Positions 35,827-46,299 are shown, counted from the stretch's first letter. The stretch is 64,000 bases of DNA from G965207335 sp965222825 (GCA_965222825.1 OZ244964.1:806001-870000); one strand, 5' to 3'. Translations and numbers: made by a program. The notes: generated by a model not told the origin, from the sequence alone.

Positions 35827-37200
35827 TTAAAAAGGTGGTTTCATACTACTTGTTGGGTCTTTTAAAGCGCCTGATTGTAATTTTTGCATCATAGCTTTCA
35901 TTTTTCCACCACGCATTTTTTTCATCATTTTTTGCATTTTTTCAAATTGTTTTATAGTTTGATTAACTTGTTGCACACTGGTTCCAGAGCCGTTTGCTAT
36001 GCGTTTTTTTCTACTGCCTTTTATAAGATATATATATTTTCTCTCTTTTTTAGTCATAGAATTAATTATTGCTATCATATAAACAGATTGTTTATCGTCC
36101 ATTACTTTTTTTCTTAAATGCTCTGGTATTTGACTACCCATAGGAAGTTTGTCTATTAAATTACTTACGCCTCCCATATTCTGCATTTGTGCTAATTGGT
36201 CACGCATATCAGCTAAATTAAAAGCACCTTTTTTAATCTTTTTAATGGCTTTATCAGCTTTTTTCTTATCTACTTTACGCCCTATTTCTTCTATTAGTGA
36301 TAGCATATCGCCCATACCTAATAGTCTAGACACTATTCTATCTGGATAAAATGGCTCTAAGGCGTCTAATTTTTCTCCCATACCAATAAATTTAATAGGC
36401 TTGCCAACTATGTGTTTGACAGATAATGCTACCCCGCCTCTAGCATCACTATCGGTTTTAGTTAGGATAACACCTGTTAAATTTAGGGTTTTTGCAAATA
36501 CCTTAGCACTATTAACTGCGTCTTGCCCGCTCATACTATCTACTACAAACAGTGTTTCAATAGGTTTGGTATTTTGTTGTAGTGTGCTAAGTTCTTGCAT
36601 CATTTCATCGTCTATGTGCAATCTACCAGCAGTATCAACTATTAGCACATCATAGAATTTATTTTGTGCTATTTTTTTTGCCTTATTCACTATACTAATT
36701 GGGTTTGTATCGCCATCATTTGCAAAGCCAACCTCTAATTGCTCGCTTAAAATTTGTAATTGGGTAATAGCAGCAGGACGATAAACATCAGTGCTTACTA
36801 ATAAGATTTTTTTATTCTTGCGATGCTTTAGATAGTTTGCTAATTTGGCAACAGTAGTAGTTTTACCAGCACCTTGTAAACCAGCAACCATTATAATAGC
36901 AGGACTTTGAGTGCGTAAATTTAGCTCTTCATCACCACTTTTTAAAATTGCTATTAACTCTTGTTCAACTAATTTAATAAACGATTGTGTTGGAGTTAAG
37001 CCATCACCTATTGTTAAACCTATAGCCTTTTTTTCAATATTAGCAATAAATATTCGCACTACCTCTAAGGCAACATCAGCCTCTAATAATGCCCTACGAA
37101 CCTCTCTTATAGAGTCTTTTATATTCTTTTGTGATAGTTTATGTTTGCCTTGTAGGATTTTTAGACTTTTAGATAATCTTTCTGATAAATTTTCAAGCAT
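35827..37200 (-). CDS. ffh: Signal recognition particle protein Ffh
   Basis: The GTPase that targets inner-membrane proteins. The 457 aa protein has an N domain, G1 GLQGAGKTTT (residues 107-116), DTAGRLHID, TKTDSDARGG and the Met-rich M domain with the RNA-binding end MQKMMKKMRGGKMKAMMQKL. Divergent from the YpjD-like gene, as in relatives. Confidence 0.97.
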   Translation of the reverse strand: MLENLSERLSKSLKILQGKHKLSQKNIKDSIREVRRALLEADVALEVVRIFIANIEKKAIGLTIGDGLTPTQSFIKLVEQELIAILKSGDEELNLRTQSPAIIMVAGLQGAGKTTTVAKLANYLKHRKNKKILLVSTDVYRPAAITQLQILSEQLEVGFANDGDTNPISIVNKAKKIAQNKFYDVLIVDTAGRLHIDDEMMQELSTLQQNTKPIETLFVVDSMSGQDAVNSAKVFAKTLNLTGVILTKTDSDARGGVALSVKHIVGKPIKFIGMGEKLDALEPFYPDRIVSRLLGMGDMLSLIEEIGRKVDKKKADKAIKKIKKGAFNLADMRDQLAQMQNMGGVSNLIDKLPMGSQIPEHLRKKVMDDKQSVYMIAIINSMTKKERKYIYLIKGSRKKRIANGSGTSVQQVNQTIKQFEKMQKMMKKMRGGKMKAMMQKLQSGALKDPTSSMKPPF

Positions 37201-37277
37201 TTTTTTAATATTTAATAAAAAATAGTATTATGCCTAATTTTATTAAAAATATGTAATATATATAATATAATAAACGA

Positions 37278-38042
37278 ATGATATTTTTAGTAGCAATACT
37301 TTATTTGTTAGCAGGAATACTTAGTTTTATAAATTACAATAAAACTTATAGTAATTTAATTATTTTATCGGTAATTCTGTTGCATTCTTGGACTATTTTG
37401 CCAGCAATTTTACTCGCAGATGGTATTTTATTTGGCATTGCGAATAGTATATCTACCTCATCATTATTAATTGCAATACTACTATTTATTAATGGCTATG
37501 TTTATAGAATATATGTGCTAGATTCTATAATTTATCCGTTAATAGCAATATTTATTTTAATATCATTAGTATTTATAAACGACAAAATAAGCACTATTTC
37601 TTATCAATTAGCGTTACATATTATATTATCAATCAGTGCTTATGCTATTTTTACAATCTGCGTAGCCCAGTCAATTATTGTTTCATATCAAGATAAATGC
37701 TTACACAATAAAAAGTCAAATAATTTTACCATTGGGCTGCCACCTTTACAAAAAATGGAAGAATTATTATATAGTTATTTATTTATCGGCACTATTGTCC
37801 TAAGTCTTGCTTTGATTAGTGGTTTGATATTTTTAGATGATATATTTGCCCAACATTTAGTGCATAAAACTACTTTTGCGATTATTTCTTGGGTAATTTT
37901 TACTACAATTACCATAATGCATAAAATATTTGGTCTAAGGGGGAGAAAACTAATAATAGCACTACAATCTGGTTTTGCGTTATTGGTGCTATCCTATTTT
38001 GGCACAAAATTTATTTTAGAAGAAATATTACAAAAAATCTAG
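37278..38042 (+). CDS. CcsA/YpjD-like cytochrome c assembly-family membrane protein
   Basis: A 254 aa protein with about eight hydrophobic helices. LPPLQKMEELLYSYLFIGTIVLSLALISG and the helix around HKTTFAIISWVIFTTITIMHKIFGLRGRK are typical of the CcsA/HemX/YpjD group next to ffh in gammaproteobacteria. The role of YpjD is unclear. The RM fusion gene starts 9 bp after its stop on the same strand. Confidence 0.82.
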   Translation: MIFLVAILYLLAGILSFINYNKTYSNLIILSVILLHSWTILPAILLADGILFGIANSISTSSLLIAILLFINGYVYRIYVLDSIIYPLIAIFILISLVFINDKISTISYQLALHIILSISAYAIFTICVAQSIIVSYQDKCLHNKKSNNFTIGLPPLQKMEELLYSYLFIGTIVLSLALISGLIFLDDIFAQHLVHKTTFAIISWVIFTTITIMHKIFGLRGRKLIIALQSGFALLVLSYFGTKFILEEILQKI

Positions 38043-38050
38043 GATATAAA

Positions 38051-39844
38051 TTGCAAGAATATTATCAAAAAAATAATAACAAACAACTTACTTTTATGGA
38101 TTTTTGTGCTGGTATTGGTGGCGGAAAACTAGCACTTGATAATTTAGGTATGCGGTGTGTTGGCTTTTCTGAAATTGATAAAAACGCAGAAAATACCTAT
38201 CGTTTATTATTTGGTAAAAAAGAGAAAAATTTTGGTGATTTAACAAAAATAAATAGCGATAAATTACCTGATTTTGATATTATGGTGGCTGGTTTTCCTT
38301 GTCAGGCGTTTTCTATTTTGGGTAAAAGAAAGGGTATTAATGACAATGTGCAGCAAAAAGGGCAAATTATTTTTTATTTAATAGAATTTTTAATAGCAAA
38401 GGATGTTAAATTTTTTATTTTTGAAAATGTAAAGGGCTTAATTAGTAACAATAATGGCTTAACTTTAAATATTATTTTAGATAGTTTAAATGAAGCAGGA
38501 TATGTTGTTAAATGGAGGTTATTAAATAGCATAGATTATGGTGTTGTCCAAATGCGAGAGCGTATTTATTTTGTTGGCGTTAAAAAAGAATTATTGGGCA
38601 GTAATGATTTTGATTTTACATTCCCTAGTAAAAACCCTAAACAATCTAATATTACTGATTTTTTAGTTGATGATAGTGAACTAAACTTTGATGAAAAACA
38701 ACAATCTTATAATACTTTTCAACGATACTTAAATAATAAATACAATAAAAATAAATTTAGTATTCAAAAATTATTAAATGAAGAATATTTAGTTATAGAT
38801 ACTAGACAATCTGATTTAAGACTATATCGTAATAAGGTGCCTACGCTACGCTTAGGACGACACGGTATTTTGTATGTTAAAAATGCTAAATTTAGAAAAT
38901 TATCTGGTTATGAATCTTTATTATTACAAGGGTTTGACAAAGAGTTGGCACAAAGGGCTAAAAATAATATTTTAGACGCCCAATTATTAAAACAAGCAGG
39001 TAATGCAATGACAGTAAATACAGTCCAAGCAATTGCTAATAAAATGTTAGAATTTATCAATAATTTAGATATAAAAAGTATGAATAAAAAACAAAGATTA
39101 GGTTCAAAAACGGCAAAAGATGGCTTTAAAAATGAACAGTTCGTAGTAGAATGTTTTAATAATTGGGAAAATAATCTTTATGCTAAAAAATGGTTAAAAG
39201 TAATGGATTATAATTTAGAAGATATAGAGTATGTTGAAGCACACAAAATTAAAGGCTCGTATAAAACTGATGTGCAAGTAAAAATTAGGATTTTAATTAA
39301 ATTAAAAAACTTGGTAGATATACAAAATATACAAGTTAAATTAGTGTCAAATTCACCAGGATTCAACCAAATTGATAAAAGATGGGTAGAAACTTATCAA
39401 GAATTATGGAATATACCCAAAAATGTGGTGGAAATATTAAAGCACTTTACTGGAGAATTAGAGCCTTATATTGATAGCCCAAGAGATAACCGTAGGATGT
39501 ATATAAATGAATTATCAAATAAAGACCAACAAGCATTATTTAGTTTTTTAAATGATAATAAAACCTTAATTGTGAATGATATATTAAAAGGTAGAGGTAA
39601 ATTTTCTGCAGAATGGATGTTGGTAATTATTATAGAAAAAGAGAGTGAACAAATTATTAATTGGACACTAAAACCAATTAATATTGTGCTTAATTATTTT
39701 GGTAATGGCAATATAAAAATATCACCTAAGGGCAGTATAAATATTGGCAAAATCACTATGCAAAGAAAAGGTGGAGATGGTGGCAGACCTAGTGCTAATA
39801 TGTTGCAATTCAAAATAGACCCAAGTAAGTTAATACAAGCCTAA
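38051..39844 (+). CDS. Single-chain RM protein: cytosine-C5 methyltransferase fused to a HinP1I-like endonuclease
   Basis: A 597 aa protein from TTG 38051. Residues 14-337 are a full m5C methyltransferase: FCAGIGGGKLA (motif I), GFPCQAFS with catalytic Cys84 (IV), FENVKG (VI), QMRERIYFVG (VIII) and LKQAGNAMTV (X). Residues about 344-597 resemble R.HinP1I: LGSKTAKDGFKNE, YKTDVQ and IQVKLVSNSPGFNQIDKRW, HFTGEL, GRGKFSAEW, SPKGSIN and QRKGGD, with likely active-site Asp407, Gln428 and Lys430. HinP1I cuts GCGC, so GCGC is the probable target. A Met at residue 344 (ATG 39080) stands exactly where stand-alone HinP1I begins, so internal initiation could release a free nuclease. Start codon uncertain. 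Confidence 0.85.
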   Translation: MQEYYQKNNNKQLTFMDFCAGIGGGKLALDNLGMRCVGFSEIDKNAENTYRLLFGKKEKNFGDLTKINSDKLPDFDIMVAGFPCQAFSILGKRKGINDNVQQKGQIIFYLIEFLIAKDVKFFIFENVKGLISNNNGLTLNIILDSLNEAGYVVKWRLLNSIDYGVVQMRERIYFVGVKKELLGSNDFDFTFPSKNPKQSNITDFLVDDSELNFDEKQQSYNTFQRYLNNKYNKNKFSIQKLLNEEYLVIDTRQSDLRLYRNKVPTLRLGRHGILYVKNAKFRKLSGYESLLLQGFDKELAQRAKNNILDAQLLKQAGNAMTVNTVQAIANKMLEFINNLDIKSMNKKQRLGSKTAKDGFKNEQFVVECFNNWENNLYAKKWLKVMDYNLEDIEYVEAHKIKGSYKTDVQVKIRILIKLKNLVDIQNIQVKLVSNSPGFNQIDKRWVETYQELWNIPKNVVEILKHFTGELEPYIDSPRDNRRMYINELSNKDQQALFSFLNDNKTLIVNDILKGRGKFSAEWMLVIIIEKESEQIINWTLKPINIVLNYFGNGNIKISPKGSINIGKITMQRKGGDGGRPSANMLQFKIDPSKLIQA

Positions 39845-39865
39845 TTTTTGCATAATAAGCACGGT

Positions 39866-41041
39866 TTATATCCCTGATGCTATATTTTGGATAACTTTTT
39901 TTAATTTATTATTGCTATTTATGATGTTCATAGTGAGACCACGAAGGTTTTTTAATACTGGTAAGTTTTGATATTTATTTAAGTAATACAAAGTATTTAT
40001 TGATTTTGCCATTAATTCGTTTTTATCTTGTCTTGCTCTTTGGTATGCAAGTAGGTTTTTATAATTAGCAAAATCATTATTTGCATTTAATAAAATATCG
40101 CTTAGTTTTTTAACATCCATAAAACCTAGATTAAGTCCTTGCCCCGCTAAGGGGTGGATGCTATGTGCACAATCACCTACTAAGGCAAAATTAGGCAAAA
40201 CATATTCAAATGCCATATTAGATATTAAAGGATATGAGTCTCTAGGACTTATAAGTTTTAAGTTGCCAAAGTAATAATTAGTTAGTTTTGATAATCGCTT
40301 AGCAAAAGTATCGTCTGATAATGATAATAACTCTGTTGCTATATTATTATCACAAGAATAAACAAGAGAGCAATTATAATCATCTATTGGTAATAGTGCA
40401 ATAATGCCTGTGGTATCAAACCATTGATAAATAGTATTTTCTAAATTAACCTGGCTATTAATAGTAGCAATTATTGCTTGCTGTTGATAATTTATAGTAT
40501 TTGTTTGAATGTGTGCTAATTTTCTAAGTTTTGAATTAGCACCATCCGCTACTATTAGTAAATTACAGTTAATACTATTTATATTTTTATCTATACTATC
40601 TATACTTATACAATAACCATTATTTTGATACTCAATACCCATAACTCTGGCTTGAATATATGTTATTGGACTTTTATTAAGTTTATCTCTTAGGGCTGAT
40701 ATTATATTTTTGTTGGCTATTATATATCCTAAATCATCGTTATTACTATGTAGGATATTGTTAAATTCTAATTGTGATAACGCTTGGTTATCCCATACTT
40801 TAGTTTTAGTAAATTGATATTTTTTATCAATGTTATGCCATATATTAGCATCTGTTAATAATTGCTGTGATTTTTTGTTAATAGCACTAACTCTGCTATC
40901 TGGGATATTATCTATACTAATATTTTGTGCATTTGGATCAATAATAGCAATATTAGTATTATTTTTTTTACTAAGTAGTATAGCAAGTAGCCCACCTACC
41001 ATACCTGAGCCTACAATTACAATATCGTAATGCTTAAACAC
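39866..41041 (-). CDS. UbiH/UbiF-family FAD monooxygenase
   Basis: A 391 aa flavoprotein of ubiquinone ring hydroxylation. It has the FAD dinucleotide fold IVIGSGMVGGLLAILL-like start (IVGSGMVGG), DSRVSAIN and the second FAD motif GDCAHSIHPLAGQGLNLGFMD. UbiH, UbiF and UbiI paralogues are hard to tell apart by eye, so no symbol is given. It overlaps pmbA by 8 bp. Confidence 0.9.
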   Translation of the reverse strand: MFKHYDIVIVGSGMVGGLLAILLSKKNNTNIAIIDPNAQNISIDNIPDSRVSAINKKSQQLLTDANIWHNIDKKYQFTKTKVWDNQALSQLEFNNILHSNNDDLGYIIANKNIISALRDKLNKSPITYIQARVMGIEYQNNGYCISIDSIDKNINSINCNLLIVADGANSKLRKLAHIQTNTINYQQQAIIATINSQVNLENTIYQWFDTTGIIALLPIDDYNCSLVYSCDNNIATELLSLSDDTFAKRLSKLTNYYFGNLKLISPRDSYPLISNMAFEYVLPNFALVGDCAHSIHPLAGQGLNLGFMDVKKLSDILLNANNDFANYKNLLAYQRARQDKNELMAKSINTLYYLNKYQNLPVLKNLRGLTMNIINSNNKLKKVIQNIASGI

Positions 41042-42347
41042 CAGAAATAGTCATATTTTCAATTAACATTGAGCCAGTTTTTATACCTAATCTATTATCT
41101 ACATCATTGCTTATAGCAATAATATTATTAAGCATATCTTTTAGGTTGCTAGCTATAGTAATACCCATTACTGGGTATTGCACCTCGCCATTTTCCACCC
41201 AAAACCCGTTAGCACCTCTAGAATAATTACCAGTGGTAATATTAACCCCTTGCCCCATCATATCAGTAATAATTAGCCCTTTATCCATAGTTTTTATTAG
41301 TTCATTTAGGCTAATATTATTATAATTATTTATATAGCAATTACTAATACCCCCAGCGTTAGCTGTAGTTTTTAATCCTAATTGATTAGCAGAATACTGC
41401 CCTAAAATATAACTTTTAACTATGCCGTCTTTAACAAAGTATTGTTGGCTTTTTTTTACCCCATCACCATCAAAATATTGCGAGCCTAATAAACCTTTTT
41501 GTATTGGTTTTTCAATAATATTTAGCCAATTTGGGGCTATCTTTTGCTCTACGGAGTTTAGTAAAAATGAGGTTTTTTTGTATTGGTTGCTACCACTTAA
41601 TGCACCAATAACATTAGCAAATATGCTAGCCGCTGTTTGGGGGTGGAAAATAATATTTGCTATTTGCGATTTAATCTTTTTAGCACCTAGTTTTTTTAGG
41701 GCTTTATCAGCAGCACTGCTGCCAATATTTTCTACATTACCTAAGTCATTAAAACTAATGCCGTATTGATAATCATACGCACTTTGCATATCATTTTTAC
41801 TCCCAGCTATAACACTTGCAGATATAGAGTGTCTGCTAATTTTTCTATCAACTATCAAACCATTAGAATTGGCATAATAACTATGGCTTTGTATGCTAGA
41901 TATATCAACACCATCAGAATTATTTACTCCCTTATTATCAAGTGCTGATTTTTCAGCTAATTTTGCACTAGCAATAATAGTTTTTATAGCAGGCATTTCT
42001 GGGTTATATAGTTCTAAGTTAATATTATCCCAAGCCAATAATTCTTTAGGTGCTAAGCCAGAGTAAACATCATCTTCGGTCCAATTAGCTATAGTTTTTG
42101 CACCTTGAATAATATTATCAATACTAATAGTGCTAAAATCACCACTACTAGCATAGCCAGTTTTATAGCCGTTATATACGGTAATAGCAATATTATTATC
42201 TAAATAATTTTGTAATTTCTCGACACTACCCAAACGAATAGAACTAGATATACCCTTAGCACTGGATAATCCTATTTCATAAGTTTTAATATTGTGTTTG
42301 GCTAGTAAACTAATAACTTGCTGTAGTTTTAAATTTAATTTCTCCAT
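41034..42347 (-). CDS. pmbA: Metalloprotease PmbA/TldE
   Basis: A 437 aa subunit of the TldD/TldE peptidase that degrades or matures peptides such as microcin B17 and cleaves CcdA. Family landmarks are AITVYNGYKTGYASSGD, NSDGVDISSIQSHSYYANSNG, IIFHPQTAASIFANVIGALSG and YSRGANGFWVENGEVQYPVMGITIAS. Its partner TldD is not in the window. Because TldD/E can trim RiPP leaders, a link to the precursor cluster is conceivable but the gene is common in housekeeping sets. Confidence 0.94.
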   Translation of the reverse strand: MEKLNLKLQQVISLLAKHNIKTYEIGLSSAKGISSSIRLGSVEKLQNYLDNNIAITVYNGYKTGYASSGDFSTISIDNIIQGAKTIANWTEDDVYSGLAPKELLAWDNINLELYNPEMPAIKTIIASAKLAEKSALDNKGVNNSDGVDISSIQSHSYYANSNGLIVDRKISRHSISASVIAGSKNDMQSAYDYQYGISFNDLGNVENIGSSAADKALKKLGAKKIKSQIANIIFHPQTAASIFANVIGALSGSNQYKKTSFLLNSVEQKIAPNWLNIIEKPIQKGLLGSQYFDGDGVKKSQQYFVKDGIVKSYILGQYSANQLGLKTTANAGGISNCYINNYNNISLNELIKTMDKGLIITDMMGQGVNITTGNYSRGANGFWVENGEVQYPVMGITIASNLKDMLNNIIAISNDVDNRLGIKTGSMLIENMTISGV

Positions 42348-42368
42348 ATCTGCTAATTTTACACATAG

Positions 42369-42473
42369 AGTTCTTTACATAATGGTAAAAAAATAGGTAA
42401 AAATTTGCTAAATATTAAATTCAATAAAAAAGCACTACTACTAACGAAAACGCACAGAGAATGTAAAAGAACT
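42369..42473. mobile_element. Repeat B-like palindrome, diverged copy
   Basis: Ends AGTTCTTTACAT and ATGTAAAAGAACT form an inverted pair around about 80 bp. The left inner part, AATGGTAAAAAAATAGGT, resembles the AATGGTAAAGAATAGAT stretch of copy 1. It lies in the gap between argB and pmbA. Membership in the family is tentative. Confidence 0.45.
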
Positions 42474-42520
42474 TAGACAAGCCAGTAGAATCCAGCAAAA
42501 TATCAGTTTTTTTGTATCAA

Positions 42521-43435
42521 TCAAACACTTATTTTTGATAAAGATTCTTTAGCTTGAGACATAATAAACTCTGTTCCAACACCTTTATCTGTTAGAATTT
42601 CATTAATAAAAGAATCTTTGCCACCTTTTATTATATGGGCTTTTTTTACCCCTAAACTAACAGGCTCAATACAAGATAGAACTTTAGGTAACATTCCACC
42701 ACTTATAGTTTTATTAGCAATTAATTTATCTACTAAGTTTAAGTCTATACTTGGGATTAAGTTATTTTTTTTATCAATAACTCCTTCTACATCAGTCATT
42801 AGTATTAGTTTTTCTGCTTTTAATTTCGTGGCTAAAATAGAGGCAATATTATCAGCATTAACATTCAGCCCAAGTCCACCTTTCTCATCTGCTACAACCG
42901 CTGGCACTATAGGTATAACATTATCAGATAAATTATTTATCAAATCTAAGTTAACTTTTTTAGGTAAGCCAACCAAGCCATATTTTTGATAGTTTTTTGT
43001 TTTGCCAACAATTAAAGATGATTTTTTATCAAGAATAATAGCCTTGCAGCCCATATTTTCTATTTCAAGTTTTATTTCCTCACTGATTTTAGAAAATACA
43101 TCAATAGCAATATTAAAAATCTCTTTTGTAGTAACTCTTAGCCCATTAATTTTGTTACTTATAATGCCATTTTCCTTCATAGCAATATCCATACTTTTTG
43201 AGCCACCGTGAACTAAAATTGTTTTTATGCCCATTTTATTTAAAAAAACTACATCATCAATTAAATAAGGTAGTAATTCCATATCATTATTTAAAATAGA
43301 GCCGCCAATTTTTAATACAAAAACCTTACCTTCAAACTTTTTAATATAAGGAATAGCCTCTCTTAATAAAGGACCACCCATATTATGTTTTTTGACTAAT
43401 GATCTTGCCGCGTTTAATAAAATTATATTTGGCAT
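42521..43435 (-). CDS. argB: Acetylglutamate kinase
   Basis: Second enzyme of arginine synthesis, using ATP. The 304 aa protein has FVLKIGGSIL (Lys and Gly loop), LVHGGSKSMD, NINADNIA-like GLNVNADNIASILA and SGGMLPKVLSC near the end, all ArgB motifs. It appears monocistronic; a gap of 94 bp separates it from corC upstream. Confidence 0.95.
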   Translation of the reverse strand: MPNIILLNAARSLVKKHNMGGPLLREAIPYIKKFEGKVFVLKIGGSILNNDMELLPYLIDDVVFLNKMGIKTILVHGGSKSMDIAMKENGIISNKINGLRVTTKEIFNIAIDVFSKISEEIKLEIENMGCKAIILDKKSSLIVGKTKNYQKYGLVGLPKKVNLDLINNLSDNVIPIVPAVVADEKGGLGLNVNADNIASILATKLKAEKLILMTDVEGVIDKKNNLIPSIDLNLVDKLIANKTISGGMLPKVLSCIEPVSLGVKKAHIIKGGKDSFINEILTDKGVGTEFIMSQAKESLSKISV

Positions 43436-43529
43436 TGTTATTTAGAATTTAAAAAATGACGCTATTATACAATATTTTAAGTGTTTTTACTCATTTTGGG
43501 TTAAATAATACTAAATATGCTTTAGGTGC

Positions 43530-44327
43530 TTAGATTTTTTTAACCTCCAATAAGCGTATTTTTCTACTATCGCATTTGATAACAGTAAAATTAAACCCTG
43601 ATAGTATAATTTCCTCAGATTGTTCGGGCATTTTTTCAAAACCACTTAAAACAAATCCAGCTATGGTGTGAGCGTTATTTTCTAATTTGACACTAAAAAA
43701 TTTATTAAACTCATTAATAGTAGTACTGGCTCTAACTAAATAACGCCCCTTACCATAATCAATTATATTATCTTCTTCAAAGTCATGTTCATCTTCAATC
43801 TCGCCTACTATTTGTTCTAGGACATCTTCAATAGTCAATAAGCCATTTATGGTGCCATACTCATCAACAACTAGTGCCATATGATTTTTATTTACTTGAA
43901 AGTCTTTTAACAGTGATTCTAGTGATTTGCTCTCAGGAATTGTAATATGAGGGCGTAAATAATCACCAATATTATGCTTAGCATCTGGGTTATAAACATA
44001 ACTATTAAATAAATCTTTAGCTAATAATATACCTTTGACTTTATCATCATCAAATACTGGAAATCGAGAATGTGCCGAGTCCGACATTATTTTTAAAATA
44101 TCAGTAATATCAGCATTAACATCAATACTAATGATTTTATTATTCGGAGTCATAATATCCCGAACTTTCATATTAGTATTTTGTATAACACTCTCAATAA
44201 TAGTAAAACTATTATGACTAATTACATTACTAGCAGCTGCATCGCTTAGATATTTAAGTAATTCTTTGGTGTTTTTTGCCTGATTAGAGGGTAGTAGTAA
44301 TTTTATTATATTTTTAAACCAATTCAT
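43530..44327 (-). CDS. corC: CorC/YbeX-family CBS-domain protein
   Basis: A 265 aa cytosolic protein with two CBS domains (VRDIMTPNNKIISID and DYLRPHITIPESKSLESLL regions) and a C-terminal CorC_HlyC transporter-associated domain (YLVRASTTINEFNKFF ... TIAGFVL). Known as a magnesium/cobalt efflux accessory and, as YbeX, tied to ribosome maturation. Usually next to ybeY, which is not here. Confidence 0.88.
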   Translation of the reverse strand: MNWFKNIIKLLLPSNQAKNTKELLKYLSDAAASNVISHNSFTIIESVIQNTNMKVRDIMTPNNKIISIDVNADITDILKIMSDSAHSRFPVFDDDKVKGILLAKDLFNSYVYNPDAKHNIGDYLRPHITIPESKSLESLLKDFQVNKNHMALVVDEYGTINGLLTIEDVLEQIVGEIEDEHDFEEDNIIDYGKGRYLVRASTTINEFNKFFSVKLENNAHTIAGFVLSGFEKMPEQSEEIILSGFNFTVIKCDSRKIRLLEVKKI

Positions 44328-44346
44328 TGTTGCTTTTAGTTTGTTG

Positions 44347-46299
44347 TTATAACACTAAATTCATCATAGGTATCAATACAATGATAAATAATATTGTCAT
44401 AATACCTCCAGCTCTTATAAAATCAGGCACTCTATACCCCCCAGGAGACATAATTAGTGCGTTTACCTGATGAGTAGGTATTAGAAATGAGTTAGAAGTA
44501 GCAATAGCAACAGTAAGTGCAAATACAGCAGGATTAGCCCCTACTACAATAGCAATATTAGCAGCAAGTGGCACTAATAGCACTGTGGCACCTACATTAG
44601 ACATTATCAAAGTAAATATTGTTGCCAAAATTGCTATAGTAGTTTGAATAACCCATATTGGCATTCCTCCTACTACAATAACGGTTTGCTCGGCAATCCA
44701 TTTTGCCGTACCTGATAGTTCAACTGCTAAACCAAGTGGAATTAAACTTGCCAATAAAAATACCGTCTTCCAAGATACTGCATGGTATGCTTCTTCTATT
44801 TTTAATACCCCTGATAGCACCATACCCATAGCACCTGTTAATAGTGCTATAGAGAGTTTAATATCGCTAAATAATATTAAACACAAGGCAGTTACAAAAC
44901 TTAGCAATGCCCAATATAATTTTTCTGGGCATTCTTTGGCTTCTTTATGAGGATAATCATTAGTTATTACTAAAAAATCTTTATTTTTTTCTAAATTTTC
45001 TAAATCAGTCCAATCTGTATAACCTACCAAAGTATCACCAGATTGTAAAGCCATATCCCTTATACCTTCTCCTTCTGTAAAAGTTTTACCACCTCTGTGC
45101 AGTGCAACAACTGATATACCATAAGATTTTCTTAGCCAAATATCTTTGGCACTTTTACCAATATTATTAGAGTTTGGCGGTATTAAAATTTCAGCCATAC
45201 CACTTATATTACTAGATAAAAACTCTGAGAATGTATTTATTGTATTTGATAGTTGTAAATTAAAATCTTTACTAAAATTTTGAATATCTTCCTTAGTTGT
45301 TAAAATACCTAATGCCATACCTATATCAATAGTGGTATCTCTGGATATTGAGCCTTTACCAACTAAAAATTTATTGTCTTTATTACATATTGCTACTATT
45401 CTAATTTTATACGCTGTTTCAATATCTATTAATTTTTTGCCAATAATATTGCTATTTTTGGACACATATACTTCAAATAAGTCATAATTTATATTATAAA
45501 CATCTTGAAAATAATTAACTATTGTAGCATTACCATTAGTATTATCAATATTTTTTGGTAGCACATATTTACCGGCAATAATAAAATAAATAATGCCAGT
45601 GGCAACTAATGCTATTCCTATGGGAGTTACAGAAAATAAACTCCAAGTATCCATTTGATGCTCTACTGGAAGCCCTTGATTTGAAGCAATAATTAAATCA
45701 TTTAATAAAATTAAAGGGCTTGAACCTACCATAGTAATTGTGCCACCTAAAATAGCAGTAAACCCCATAGGCATTAATAACCTAGATATAGGCAAGCCAG
45801 ATTTAGAAGATATACGACTAACAACAGGTATAAATAGCGCCGCTGCACCCACATTTTGCATAAAAGATGATATTACCCCAACAGTAGCAGATATTGTAGG
45901 AATAATGCGTTTTTCTGATTTGCCACCTATTGTTAATATAGTCTTAGCAACTTTTGTCATCAAGCCTGTTTTATCTAATCCAGCACCAATTATCATAACT
46001 GCAATAATAGATATAACAGCATTTGATGCAAAACCATTAAATAAATTATTTTGAGAAACTAAGGCTGATTTTATGCCTAGTAATTCTTGCAAAAATCCTA
46101 ATGAAGTAAGCCCTAATATTACCATAATGGTAATAGCTGCAACATCAATATCTACTACCTCAAATGCAAATAAATAAATAGTCAAAAACAGTATAGCAAT
46201 TACCCATGATATTTCTACGCTTGGAGTAATAGTAGATATTAAAACAGCAATTATGGCAAAAATAACAGCAGCAATAATTTTTTTTAAAGAAAAATTCAT
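44347..46299 (-). CDS. SLC13-family permease with two RCK_C (TrkA-C) domains
   Basis: A 650 aa protein. N-terminal membrane helices include NVGAAALFIPVVSRIS and MPMGFTAILGGTITMVGSSP, a permease half. Two cytosolic RCK_C domains follow (FEVYVSKNSNIIGKKLIDIE and MAEILIPPNSNNIGKSAKDI), then further helices with MSNVGATVLLVPLAANIA. This is the SLC13/DASS plan of sulfate or dicarboxylate transporters such as YfbS. The substrate is not predictable. Lies 19 bp from corC on the same strand. Confidence 0.85.
   Translation of the reverse strand: MNFSLKKIIAAVIFAIIAVLISTITPSVEISWVIAILFLTIYLFAFEVVDIDVAAITIMVILGLTSLGFLQELLGIKSALVSQNNLFNGFASNAVISIIAVMIIGAGLDKTGLMTKVAKTILTIGGKSEKRIIPTISATVGVISSFMQNVGAAALFIPVVSRISSKSGLPISRLLMPMGFTAILGGTITMVGSSPLILLNDLIIASNQGLPVEHQMDTWSLFSVTPIGIALVATGIIYFIIAGKYVLPKNIDNTNGNATIVNYFQDVYNINYDLFEVYVSKNSNIIGKKLIDIETAYKIRIVAICNKDNKFLVGKGSISRDTTIDIGMALGILTTKEDIQNFSKDFNLQLSNTINTFSEFLSSNISGMAEILIPPNSNNIGKSAKDIWLRKSYGISVVALHRGGKTFTEGEGIRDMALQSGDTLVGYTDWTDLENLEKNKDFLVITNDYPHKEAKECPEKLYWALLSFVTALCLILFSDIKLSIALLTGAMGMVLSGVLKIEEAYHAVSWKTVFLLASLIPLGLAVELSGTAKWIAEQTVIVVGGMPIWVIQTTIAILATIFTLIMSNVGATVLLVPLAANIAIVVGANPAVFALTVAIATSNSFLIPTHQVNALIMSPGGYRVPDFIRAGGIMTILFIIVLIPMMNLVL

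Noticed and set aside
41034..42347. PmbA as the dedicated leader protease of the precursor cluster
   Set aside because: It is a widespread housekeeping gene 13 kb away; a role is possible but nothing in the sequence shows it.
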